Below are positions 18,139 through 27,050 of a stretch of DNA of 64,000 nucleotides, one piece after another. A model generated the notes under the pieces. It was not told where the DNA came from. It saw only the letters and a program-made list of their open reading frames with translations, and made no database searches. How positions within the stretch are numbered: position 1 is the stretch's first letter; the number at the start of each line of letters is the position of its first letter. Source of the DNA: Streptomyces erythrochromogenes (lineage in GTDB: Bacteria; Actinomycetota; Actinomycetes; Streptomycetales; Streptomycetaceae); the NCBI RefSeq assembly GCF_036170895.1, contig NZ_CP108036.1:7041501-7105500 (forward strand). The letters are read 5' to 3'. The translations under genes and the position numbers were made by a program.

Positions 18139-19893
18139 TCAGTGGTCGCCGTCCGTCCACTCGGCCCCGGTGAGCCGGCGGAACGCGGCGACGGCGGCCC
18201 CCACCGTGGGGAAGAAGTGACGGGCGTCGATGGTCCGGGTGAGTTCGAACCGCTCGATCTTCCGCCGCACCGGATCCTTCAGTTCGGCGAACACCAGGTG
18301 CACGCCGTCCGCGTTGAGCGCCTCGTCCAGGTCCTCCAGGATGTCGGCGGCGGTGGTGTCCACGTCGGTCATGGGCTCCGCCGCGATCACGATCCAGGTG
18401 GGCCGCGGGTCCGTGCCCGCCAGGCGCCTGATCTCGTCGCGGAAGGTCCTGGCGTTGGCGAAGAACAGCGGCGCGTCGAACCGGTAGATCAGCAGGCCCG
18501 GCAGCTGCCGCGCCTGCGGGTAGGAGCGGACGTCGTGGTAGCCCTCCAGGTCCGGCACCCGCCCCAGCACGGTGCGGTACGGCCACCACGCGCGCCGGAA
18601 GACGTTGAGGACGGACAGGGACACGGCGACGGCGATCCCGGGCAGCACGCCGAGCAGGGCCACGCCGGCGAAGGCCGCGCCGCACAGCAGGAACTCCGTA
18701 CGGCTCTGCCGCCACAGCCGCACGGACCCGGAAAGGTCGGCGAGGGACAGCGACGCCGTGATGACCACGGCGGCGAGGGCCGGCTGGGGGAGGTCGCGGA
18801 ACAGGCCCGGAACCAGCACCAGCATGAGGACGATGAGGACCGCCCCGACGACCCCGGTGAGCTGGGTCCTGGCCCCCGCCCGTTCCGCCACCGCCGTACG
18901 CGATCCGCTCGTGCTGACGGGGAAGCCCTGGAAGAGGCCGGCCGCCAGGTTGGCCACGCCGACGCCCGCCATCTCCTGGTTGCCGCGGACCTCCTGCCCC
19001 GTACGGGCCGCGAACGCCGACGCGTTGGAGATCGTGTCGGTCAGCGACACCAGGGCGATGCCCAGCGCACCGCCCAGCAGCAGCGGCAGGTCGGCGGGCC
19101 GAACGTCCGGGACCGTGAACGGAGGGAAGCCCTCGGGCAGTTCCCCGACCAGTGCGACGCCGCGCTCGCCCAGGTCGAAGACGACGGCCGCGCCGATCGC
19201 CAGGACCACCATCACGAGCACCGCAGGAACCTTCGGCAGGAAGCGCTGCAACACCAGGACGACGACGATCCCGCCGATGCCGACCGCGGCGGCCGCTGGC
19301 ACGGCGGCCCCGCCGGCGAGGCTCCGCACGAAGCCGGCGCACTCGCCGATCAGGCTGTCCGCGTCGACCGAGAAGCCGAGCAGCTTGGGCAGCTGTCCGA
19401 TCAGGATGGTCAGCGCCAGACCGTTCATGTAGCCGATCATCGTCGGCTTGGAGATCAGATCGGAGATGAAGCCGAGCTTGGCCACCGACGCCAGGATCAT
19501 GACGGCCGCCACCATCAGCGCGAGCACCGACGCCAGCGCCACGGCCCGGTCGGGATCCCCGCCGGCGGCCACCAGGGGCAGAACGGTGGCCGCGATCATC
19601 GGGCCCAGCGCGGAGTCCGGGCCCAGCACCAGGATCCGGGACGGCCCGCACACCGCGTAGCCGAGCAGGCAGAGGACCGTCGTGTACAGGCCGGTGATGG
19701 CCGGCAGGCCCGCCAGCTCGGCGTACGCCATGCCCTGCGGCACCAGCAGCGTGGTCAGGACGACCCCCGCCACCAGGTCCTTGACCAGCCACTCCCGCCG
19801 GTAGGTCGAGACCGCGCGGATCCCGGGTACGGCCCGCACCCGAGAGGCGAGCTTGCGGTTCGGGTGCCGGTTCGGCGCGGACCGCCCGACCAT
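18139..19893 (-). CDS. SulP-family anion transporter with STAS domain
   Basis: A 584-residue transporter. The membrane core carries the SulP signature region (LLVPQGMAYAELAGLPAITGLYTTV near residue 50; FPVSTSGSRTAVAERAGA near 330), and the cytosolic STAS domain occupies about 470-580 (IVIAAEPMTDVDTTAADIL). Family members move sulfate, bicarbonate or dicarboxylates, and sequence alone does not decide. Its ATG shares one base with the TGA of the P-type ATPase gene (TGATG), so the two are translationally coupled and probably used together. Confidence 0.88.
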   Translation of the reverse strand: MVGRSAPNRHPNRKLASRVRAVPGIRAVSTYRREWLVKDLVAGVVLTTLLVPQGMAYAELAGLPAITGLYTTVLCLLGYAVCGPSRILVLGPDSALGPMIAATVLPLVAAGGDPDRAVALASVLALMVAAVMILASVAKLGFISDLISKPTMIGYMNGLALTILIGQLPKLLGFSVDADSLIGECAGFVRSLAGGAAVPAAAAVGIGGIVVVLVLQRFLPKVPAVLVMVVLAIGAAVVFDLGERGVALVGELPEGFPPFTVPDVRPADLPLLLGGALGIALVSLTDTISNASAFAARTGQEVRGNQEMAGVGVANLAAGLFQGFPVSTSGSRTAVAERAGARTQLTGVVGAVLIVLMLVLVPGLFRDLPQPALAAVVITASLSLADLSGSVRLWRQSRTEFLLCGAAFAGVALLGVLPGIAVAVSLSVLNVFRRAWWPYRTVLGRVPDLEGYHDVRSYPQARQLPGLLIYRFDAPLFFANARTFRDEIRRLAGTDPRPTWIVIAAEPMTDVDTTAADILEDLDEALNADGVHLVFAELKDPVRRKIERFELTRTIDARHFFPTVGAAVAAFRRLTGAEWTDGDH

Positions 19894-22613
19894 CAGGTGC
19901 CTCGGGACCGGCGGGCCACGAGCTTGCCCAGCTCCCACAGGAGCAGGAGGGCGACGGCGGCGAGCAGCGCCCAGCCGAACTGCCGGGCGTCGATCTCCGT
20001 CGTCCCCAGGAGGCGCTGGAAGCCGTCCATCTGGGTCACCAGCACCGCCAGCACGAACTGGGCCAGCGCCACCCAGTTCATCTGCTTGCTGTCGAAGGTG
20101 GACGCGGTCAGCACCGACTCCGTCTCGCTGCGGCACTCGAACGCCGCCACGATCAGACAGAGCGCGAACGCGGTGAACGCGATGGACCGACCGGTCTCGA
20201 CGCTGTCGAAGTGGGCCTTGCCGAGCGTGATCAGCCCCAACAGGACCACGGTGATCGCCAGCCCGCCGAGTGCGACCGTGACCAGCACGGGCCGGGTGAG
20301 CACCGACTCCCCGCGCGGCCGCGGCGTGCGGCGCATCAGCCCGGGGCTCTCCCGGTCGAAGCCCAGGGCGAAGCCGAAGGATGCGTTGACCACGAAGTGG
20401 ATCCACAGCACCTGCGGCGGGGTGAAGGGCTCGCCGGCGGCGATGTTGAACACCGTGGCCCCGAGGAAGGTCAGTACGAAGGTGACCAGCAGGAGCAGGA
20501 CGAACCGGATGTACTTGGTGAGGTTGTCGTAGATCCTCCGGCCCTGCTCCACGGCGTAGACGATGGTGGCGAAGTTGTCGTCGGAGAGGATCATGCGGCC
20601 GGCGTTCTTCGCCACGTCCGTGCCGCTGCCCATGGCGATGCCGATGTCCGCGGCCTTGATCGCGGGTGCGTCGTTGACGCCGTCCCCGGTCATCGCCACG
20701 ACGTCGCCCCTCTTCTTCAGCGTGTCGGCGAGCAGCACCTTGTGCTCGGGCGCGACCCGCCCCACCACGCCGATGCCGTCGATCCGGGCGATCTGCTCCT
20801 CCTCGCTCAGGGCGGCGAAGTCGGCGCCGAGGACCGCCTCGCCCGGGATGCCGAGCTGCCGGGCGATCGCCGCACCGGTCGTGACGTCGTCACCGGTGAC
20901 CATGCGGACCCGGATGTGCCCCGCCCGGGCGTCGGCCACGGCCGCCTTCGCCTCCTCACGGGGCGGGTCGACCATGCCGACGAGGCTGGTCATCCGCAGC
21001 TCCGTGACGTACGCCAGCAGGTCGCCCTCCGGATCGAACCCGGCCGGGTCCAGGTCCCGGGTGGCCGCGGCCATCACCCGGCGCCCCTCGCCGCCCATCC
21101 GCTCGGTCTGCTCCTCGGCCCGCGCCGCCAGCGCGGCGTCCCACGGCACGGTCTCGCCCGCCGCGAGCGCCGTGGCGGCCCGCGCCACCACCGCCGGGAC
21201 CGCGCCCTTGACGAAGCACCGCACGACCTGCCGTCCGGAGGCGTCCCGGGCCGCGTTGAAGGTGGCCATCAGCTTGTACCCGGGGTCGAACGGCAGGGTG
21301 GCCAGCCGAGGCAGGCTCTCCCTGGTGGCGTCGACGTCCAGTCCGGCCTTGTGCGCGAGCACCAGCAGCGCACCCTCGGTGGGATCGCCCACCACCGCGC
21401 CGTCCACCAGCTTCGCGTCGCTGGCCACCACGTACGGCAGGATCGCGTCCTCGATGCCGGCGGAAGAGCCCGCCGCATGGTGGATCCTCCCCTCCAGCCC
21501 GTACCCCGTGCCCGAGACCGTGTACCGGTCGGTGGGGCTCAGCACCTCGACGGCGGTCATCTGGTTCATCGTCAGGGTGCCGGTCTTGTCGGAATTGATC
21601 GCCGACGTGAACGCCAGGGTCTCGACCGACGGCAATTCCTTGACGATGGCGTTCCGCTTCGCCAGGTTGAGGCTGCCGACGGACAGGATCGCCTGCGTCA
21701 CGGTCGGCAGGGCCTCCGGGATCGCGGCGATGGCCAGCGAGACCGCGCTGACGAACAGCACGTCCCACTCCTGGTCCCGCTGGCGCCCCAGGGCGAACAT
21801 CACGATCATGGTCAGACCCGCGGCGGCCGTGATCCACAGCGTCAGGGTGTCGAGCTCCTTGGTGAGCGGCGGCACCTCCTTCTCGGTGGCCGACAGCATC
21901 CCGGAGATCTTGCCGAGCTCGGTGCCGGGGCCGGTCGCGGTGACGACGAGCACGCCGCTGCCGTGGGTGACCGGCGTGTTCATGAACGCCATGTTCGTCC
22001 GGTCGCCGGGCGCCGGCAGGGAGCCCGCCAGCGTGCCGGAGTCCTTCGCGGCGGGCACGCTCTCGCCGGTGAGCGCCGACTCGTCGATCTGCAGGGCACT
22101 GGCCTCGATGATGCGCCCGTCCGCCCCCACCTGGTCCCCGGCGGCGATGAGCACGACGTCCCCGACGACGAGCTGCTCCGCGGGTATCTCGGCCTCCGTC
22201 CCGTCCCGGCGGACCCGCGCCGTCGCCTTCAACATCGACTGCAGCGCGTTCATGGCGCTCTCGGCCTTGCCCTCCTGGCGCAGGCCCACCACGGCGTTCA
22301 GCAGGGTCAGCACGATCAGCAGGATCGCGGTGGTCCACTCCCGGATGAGCAGTGAGACGACCGCCGCGGCCAGCAGCACGATCTGCATGTAGCTGCGGTA
22401 CTGCGCGAGGAACCGGCGCCAGGCCGGGGTCGGCTTCTCCTCGGGCAGCGCGTTCGGTCCGTGCGCGGTCAGGAGCTCCGCGGCCCGCGCCGCGGACAGG
22501 CCGACGGCCGGGTCGACGCCGAACGCGGCCACGACCTCCTCCGGCGTGCGCGTGTACCAGGCGTCCCCCGGAGCCCGGGGCCGCCCTCCCGCAGATTCCG
22601 CCCGCACCGTCAT
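19893..22613 (-). CDS. P-type cation-transporting ATPase (P2 type)
   Basis: A 906-residue pump with N-terminal cation-ATPase domain (VDPAVGLSAARAAELLTAHGPNALPEE), actuator loop LTGES, phosphorylation site SDKTGTLTMN, nucleotide-domain motif KGAVP and hinge MTGDGVNDAPAIKAADIGIAMG, plus a C-terminal membrane domain. The layout is that of bacterial Ca2+/Mg2+-type P2 ATPases. The membrane-4 motif reads PEALP instead of the usual PEGLP and the residue before SDKTGT is Asn, not Cys, so ion specificity is uncertain. GGAGG precedes ATG 22613. Coupled to SulP downstream and 45 bases after PPK2. Confidence 0.9.
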   Translation of the reverse strand: MTVRAESAGGRPRAPGDAWYTRTPEEVVAAFGVDPAVGLSAARAAELLTAHGPNALPEEKPTPAWRRFLAQYRSYMQIVLLAAAVVSLLIREWTTAILLIVLTLLNAVVGLRQEGKAESAMNALQSMLKATARVRRDGTEAEIPAEQLVVGDVVLIAAGDQVGADGRIIEASALQIDESALTGESVPAAKDSGTLAGSLPAPGDRTNMAFMNTPVTHGSGVLVVTATGPGTELGKISGMLSATEKEVPPLTKELDTLTLWITAAAGLTMIVMFALGRQRDQEWDVLFVSAVSLAIAAIPEALPTVTQAILSVGSLNLAKRNAIVKELPSVETLAFTSAINSDKTGTLTMNQMTAVEVLSPTDRYTVSGTGYGLEGRIHHAAGSSAGIEDAILPYVVASDAKLVDGAVVGDPTEGALLVLAHKAGLDVDATRESLPRLATLPFDPGYKLMATFNAARDASGRQVVRCFVKGAVPAVVARAATALAAGETVPWDAALAARAEEQTERMGGEGRRVMAAATRDLDPAGFDPEGDLLAYVTELRMTSLVGMVDPPREEAKAAVADARAGHIRVRMVTGDDVTTGAAIARQLGIPGEAVLGADFAALSEEEQIARIDGIGVVGRVAPEHKVLLADTLKKRGDVVAMTGDGVNDAPAIKAADIGIAMGSGTDVAKNAGRMILSDDNFATIVYAVEQGRRIYDNLTKYIRFVLLLLVTFVLTFLGATVFNIAAGEPFTPPQVLWIHFVVNASFGFALGFDRESPGLMRRTPRPRGESVLTRPVLVTVALGGLAITVVLLGLITLGKAHFDSVETGRSIAFTAFALCLIVAAFECRSETESVLTASTFDSKQMNWVALAQFVLAVLVTQMDGFQRLLGTTEIDARQFGWALLAAVALLLLWELGKLVARRSRGT

Positions 22614-22658
22614 CGTCCTGCCTCCGATCCTGGCCGCGGATGCTCCCGGGCGCCGGCC

Positions 22659-23621
22659 TCAGCCGCGCTTCTTCCTCCCGGGCCGCCGGGAGTCGGCGTA
22701 CGGATCGGCCGCCGTCCCGGCGGGGGCCTCCCCTTCCAGCTCCCGCCGGGTGACGAGCAGTGCCTTGCGCGCCTCTTCCCCCACGTCGGGGTACTGGGGA
22801 TCGATGTCCATCAGGGTGTGCGCGAGGACCGCCGCCGAACAGATCCGGGCGAACCACTTCCGGTCGGCCGGCACCACGTACCACGGCGCCCACTTCGTGC
22901 TCGTGGCCGACAGCATCGCGGAGAACGCGTCCTGGTAGTCGTCCCACCGGGCCCGCTCCCGGACGTCGGCCGCGGAGAACTTCCAGTTCTTCTCCGGCCG
23001 GTCGATCCGCTTCAGGAATCGGGCGCGCTGCTCCTCCTCGGACAGGTTGAGGAAGATCTTCACGACCTTGAACCCGTTGTCCGTGAGGTAGTGCTCCCAG
23101 CGGTTGATCTCCCGGTAGCGCCGGTCCCACACGTCCGGCCCGCACGCGTCGTGCGGCAGCTTCTGCCGGACGAGGTTGTCGGGGTGGACCCGTACGACGA
23201 GCACCTCCTCGTAGTGCGAGCGGTTGAAGATGGCGATCTCGCCGCGCGCCGGCAGCCGGCGGGAGTACCGCCACAGGTAGTCGTGGTCGAGCTCCTCGGC
23301 GGAGGGCACCTTGAAGCTGCTGACGCGCACGCCCTGGGGATTGACGCCGCTCATCACGTGGCGGATCGTCCCGTCCTTGCCCCCGGCGTCGATGGCCTGG
23401 AGGCAGAGCAGCACGCCGTACGTGTCCTGGGCGGCCAGCCGCTCCTGGTACTCGGCGAGCAACGACACACCGCTGCGCAGGAGTTCGCCTCCGTCCCGCT
23501 TCTTCAGGCCGGCCTTGTAGCGGGGATCGAAGTCCCGGCCGAGGATTACTTCGGACCCCGGCTCCACCCGCAACGGCTCGATGAAGTCCGCGATGCGTTC
23601 GGCTCTCTCGTCCGGCATCAT
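22659..23621 (-). CDS. Polyphosphate kinase 2 family phosphotransferase
   Basis: A 320-residue PPK2 (class I/III type) that moves phosphate between polyphosphate and nucleoside phosphates. It has Walker A AIDAGGKDGTIRHVMSGVNP (about 75-95), Walker B/lid FNRSHYEEVLVVRVHP (about 135) and the basic lid WDRRYREINRWEHYL. A lysine/arginine-rich tail (RRPGRKKRG) follows the fold. It heads the group PPK2, cation ATPase, SulP, Abhydrolase_9, so it may supply ATP for the pump from polyphosphate (inference from order only). ATG 23618 is an equally good start. Confidence 0.9.
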   Translation of the reverse strand: MMPDERAERIADFIEPLRVEPGSEVILGRDFDPRYKAGLKKRDGGELLRSGVSLLAEYQERLAAQDTYGVLLCLQAIDAGGKDGTIRHVMSGVNPQGVRVSSFKVPSAEELDHDYLWRYSRRLPARGEIAIFNRSHYEEVLVVRVHPDNLVRQKLPHDACGPDVWDRRYREINRWEHYLTDNGFKVVKIFLNLSEEEQRARFLKRIDRPEKNWKFSAADVRERARWDDYQDAFSAMLSATSTKWAPWYVVPADRKWFARICSAAVLAHTLMDIDPQYPDVGEEARKALLVTRRELEGEAPAGTAADPYADSRRPGRKKRG

Positions 23622-23710
23622 CCATCAGTCCTTCGCTGGACCCGTGGCGCTGCTGCGGCACGCGGCGTCGGGCTCCCGCCCGGACGGTCACCGCGCCGGG
23701 CGCCTCGTGC

Positions 23711-24594
23711 TCATTGTCTGCTCGCACGGCCAAGATCGCCCGTCCCGCCGGGCCCGGGCCGTCCGGCTCCTTCGCCGTCCGGCCCGTCGTCCTCGCCGCC
23801 GTCGGCCCGGAGGGCGGTGCGGACGCCGGCGAGGACCACGGCGATCACGCAGAGGGCGATGACGCTCTCGGCCCACAGGAAGGCGAACCAGTCCAGCACG
23901 CAGCCGATCGGAGGTGAGCCGGGTGCCGTGTTGCGGAACGCCGAGAGGGCGAACAGGGTGGCGGCCATCCAGCCGAGGGCGGGCCAGACCAGGCCCTCGC
24001 CGCGGGTCGTCAGGTACCAGGTCCCGATGAGCACGGACGCCGCCAGTGCCCACATCACGACCATCATCAGGACGGCGAAGACGAGCAGGCTGCCCGAGCG
24101 GACCAACTCCACCCCCAGGGCGGCCTCCTGAGGGGAGGGCCAGGGGATCGCCGAGACCGAGAACAGCGTGTCGATGTTGGAGAACACAACCGGACCGGGA
24201 CCTCCTTGCCGTCCATCTGCGCCCAGAACCCGATGTCGGTCTCGTAGGCGTCGAACGGGTAGTCACCGATCGACCCACCCGCCATGACCACCTTCACGTC
24301 CTTGGCCGCGAGCCGGTCGTGCGCCCTGAACGACAGGTCGCCGAGGGTCGCCTCGGTGGTCTGGAGGCTGAGGTCCCCGACCGGAGCGGTCCCGTCCTCC
24401 TCGCCGAGGCTTCCGCGCGGAGTGACCCGGACCCGCAGCACCAGCTCCCTGGCCGCGGTGTCGACGCGCTGGACGGTCGCCCGCACGTCCACCCGGTCGG
24501 CCGCTGCCGATCCCGCGCTCGACCGGGCCGGCGATCCGCCGTACCCGGGCGGGTGTGTCGGCTCCGCGGCCGGGGCCGCCGGCCGGCTCCGCAT
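23711..24594 (-). pseudogene. DUF4436-like membrane protein, frameshifted
   Basis: Two frames together spell a DUF4436-type protein. The first part has VDVRATVQRVDTAARELVLR, then SIGDYPFDAYETDIGFWAQ and DGKEVPVRL; the second, in another frame, continues FSNIDTLFSVSAIPW and three membrane helices. The change of frame lies at about 24190, where one base is missing after CGGTT. The expected N-terminal membrane anchor is also not visible. It precedes PPK2 on the same strand. A sequencing error is possible; otherwise the gene is dead, or the C-terminal 158-residue membrane piece (from ATG 24187) is made alone. Confidence 0.6.
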
Positions 24595-24678
24595 GCGCCC
24601 GTACGGTCCGACCGGTAGCGTCGAGGAGGAGCGTTCCGCCAAACCGCTGCGGCCCAGGTCGGCAGAGGAACGAAGTCC

Positions 24679-25404
24679 ATGCCAAAGCACAGCATCCGCG
24701 CGGTGACCGCCGTGGCCGCTCTGGCCTGCCTGACCGCAGTCGGCCTGGCAGGCCCTGCACCCGGAGCCCCGGCACCCGGCGCCACGACCTCACCCGCCTC
24801 ACCCACCTCGCCGGCCTCCCGGTTCGTGCCCGGCGCCTGCCCGAAACCGCCCGAGCCCATCGAGGCACTGAGCGGCGCCCGCTGCGGCGTCCTCGAAGTC
24901 CCCGAGAACCGCTCGCGCCCCGGCGGGGCGACCATCGAGCTGGCCGTCGCCGTCACTCCGGCGCTCACCCCCGCGAAGCCCGCCAAGGAACCCGTGGTGT
25001 TCATGGCGGGCGGCCCCGGTGCCGACGCCTTCGACGACATCCCGTTCCTCGTCGAATCCGGCCTGGACAAGGACCGCGAACTGATCGTCATGGGCCAGCG
25101 CGGCAACCTCTACGACCGGCCGAACCTCGCCTGCCCGGGGGACGACCGGTTCAACGGGCAGGCCGTGGGCCTCGGATACGACGCGCAGCAGGCGCAAGCG
25201 CTCCTACTGAAGGCCGCCGAGGAGGCCCGCGGCCTGCCCCGCTCGACCACCGTGCAAGTCCCCGGAACCGGCCACGGGGTGGTCCCGCAGTCGCCCTGCG
25301 CGCAACGCGTACTGGCTTCCTTCCCCGACCGCCCGACCGCGCCGCCGGACACGGGCTGCGTGGACGACCCCGAACCCCAACAGTTCACGATCATCCCCAA
25401 ATGA
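24679..25404 (+). CDS. S33-type secreted hydrolase paralogue lacking its catalytic core
   Basis: A 241-residue secreted protein with a signal peptide (cut near PAPGAPA). Residues 45-180 match the N-terminal part of the 537-residue S33 hydrolase next door (CPKPPEPIEALSGARCGVLEVPENR, FMAGGPGADAFDD). After about residue 183 (KAAEEARG) the reading jumps, still in frame, to the family's C terminus (PGTGHGVVPQSPCAQRVLASF). About 290 residues containing the GxSxG nucleophile and the acid are missing; only the His region remains. It cannot hydrolyse by the normal mechanism. It may be decaying, or act as a binding or decoy protein. Confidence 0.7.
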   Translation: MPKHSIRAVTAVAALACLTAVGLAGPAPGAPAPGATTSPASPTSPASRFVPGACPKPPEPIEALSGARCGVLEVPENRSRPGGATIELAVAVTPALTPAKPAKEPVVFMAGGPGADAFDDIPFLVESGLDKDRELIVMGQRGNLYDRPNLACPGDDRFNGQAVGLGYDAQQAQALLLKAAEEARGLPRSTTVQVPGTGHGVVPQSPCAQRVLASFPDRPTAPPDTGCVDDPEPQQFTIIPK

Positions 25405-25416
25405 CCGGGAGGGCAG

Positions 25417-27030
25417 ATGACCTTCGCCCGTGCGCCCCGCCGTCGCCAGCCCGCAGGAAGACTCCTCGCCCCGTCATCGGCCGGCCTGGCGGCCGCGCTC
25501 CTCGTCGCCGGCCTGCTCACGGCACCCGCCGGGGCGCAGGTCCGCACCGCCACCGACCCCACCCCGGGAGCGCCGACCGGCACCGTCGCCCGGACCGTGG
25601 GGGACGCCACCTACGAACCGGGCCCCTGCCCGAAGACACCGGAACCGATCAAGGCGCTCGAAGGAGCCCGCTGCGGCACGCTCACCGTGCCCGAGAACCG
25701 TGAGAAGTCCGGAGGCCGCACGATCGAACTCGGCGTCGCCATCGTGCCCGCGGCGACCGACACGCCCAAGGCCGACCCGATCGTCTGGCTCGCGGGCGGA
25801 CCCGGCGACGACGCGGTGGGGGAGGCGCAGATGGCGATCGACGGCGGCCTGAACCGCGACCGCGACGTCGTCTTCATGTCCCAGCGCGGTACGTACTCGG
25901 CCGACCCGGACCTCCTGTGCCCCAACATCGACGAGTTCAACGCCCGTTCGGTCGGCCTCGTCTACGACGCCCCGTCCACCGAGCGCCTGCACGTCGAGGC
26001 CACCAAGGCCTGCCGCGACAAGCTCGCGGCGGCCGGCATCGACCTCGGTGCCTACAACGACATCCAGAGCGCCGCCGACTACGAGGACCTGCGCAAGACG
26101 CTGGGCATCGACAAGTGGAACCTGTACGGCATCTCCTACGGAACCCACCTGGCGCTGGCCTACATGCGCCTGCACCCCGAGGGGCTGCGCTCCGTGGGCA
26201 TCGACGGGATCCTCCCGCCGTCCAGGGCCGGCTCTGCGGCGACCTGGAGCAGCGCCCGGCAGGGCTTCGACGGCCTCTTCAAGGCCTGCGCGGAGCAGCC
26301 CGCCTGCAACAAGCGCTACCCGAACCTGTCGGCCACCTTCGACAAGCTCGTCCGCCAACTGGAAGCCGAACCGGTCACGACCACCGTCACCCTCCCCGGC
26401 AGCGACAAGCCGGTGAAGGTCGTACTCGACGGGGGAGCCCTGGTGAACTGGATGACATCCGCCACCCACGTGGCACCCCAGGTACCCGCCGCCCTCGACG
26501 AACTGGCACGCGGCAAGCCGCAGCGCATCGCCCAGCAGTGGGCGGGCGGCAAGCTCAGCCCCCAGGCCATGGGCCGGATCGCCCACGGCCTCGTCTACGG
26601 CGTCTTCTGCAGCGAGTGGACCCCGTACGAGAGCGAGCAGGCGGCGCTCCGGGGCGGACAGGCGACGTTCCCGGCCTTCCCCCGCTCGGTGCAGGCCCAG
26701 GCCCCGCAGCTCACCTTCCTCCACCCGGACTGCGATGTCTGGAACGTCCCCGCGGCGCCGCCCTCCATCCGCGACGCCACGCGCGGCGACATCCCCACCC
26801 TCGCCCTGTCGGGCGGCTTCGACTCCCAGACCGGCGCGGACAACGGCCCGTACGTCGCCCGCACGCTGCCCGAGGCCACGGTCGTCACGGTCCCCTACGA
26901 GCCGCACGTGGTCTTCGCGACGTCGAAGTGCGCCCAGGAGATCGCCGTCTCCTTCTTCGACAACCCGTCCGCACCGGACACCGCATGCCTGAAGACCCTC
27001 AAGGCGCCCGAGTTCGAAATGGCCCCCTGA
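25417..27030 (+). CDS. Secreted S33 alpha/beta-hydrolase (tripeptidyl aminopeptidase type)
   Basis: A 537-residue secreted hydrolase of the Streptomyces tripeptidyl-aminopeptidase/TAP group. Signal peptide 1-40 (ends PAGAQ), oxyanion region WLAGGPGDDAVGEAQ, nucleophile elbow GISYGTHLALAY (Ser about 247), acid in SGGFDSQTGADNG and His in EPHVVFATSKCAQ. GGGAGG lies just before ATG 25417, 12 bases after the stop of the truncated paralogue, so both are probably co-transcribed and arose by tandem duplication. Expected role: removal of short peptides from secreted protein N termini, with amide or ester hydrolysis as the alternative. Confidence 0.88.
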   Translation: MTFARAPRRRQPAGRLLAPSSAGLAAALLVAGLLTAPAGAQVRTATDPTPGAPTGTVARTVGDATYEPGPCPKTPEPIKALEGARCGTLTVPENREKSGGRTIELGVAIVPAATDTPKADPIVWLAGGPGDDAVGEAQMAIDGGLNRDRDVVFMSQRGTYSADPDLLCPNIDEFNARSVGLVYDAPSTERLHVEATKACRDKLAAAGIDLGAYNDIQSAADYEDLRKTLGIDKWNLYGISYGTHLALAYMRLHPEGLRSVGIDGILPPSRAGSAATWSSARQGFDGLFKACAEQPACNKRYPNLSATFDKLVRQLEAEPVTTTVTLPGSDKPVKVVLDGGALVNWMTSATHVAPQVPAALDELARGKPQRIAQQWAGGKLSPQAMGRIAHGLVYGVFCSEWTPYESEQAALRGGQATFPAFPRSVQAQAPQLTFLHPDCDVWNVPAAPPSIRDATRGDIPTLALSGGFDSQTGADNGPYVARTLPEATVVTVPYEPHVVFATSKCAQEIAVSFFDNPSAPDTACLKTLKAPEFEMAP

Positions 27031-27050
27031 CCCGCGGCGCCCGCTCCCGC

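Noticed and set aside
15571..20532. 1653-codon plus-strand open frame across the Abhydrolase_9, SulP and ATPase genes
   Set aside because: Artefact of extreme GC3 on the opposite strand; the minus-strand genes have complete catalytic motifs and starts.
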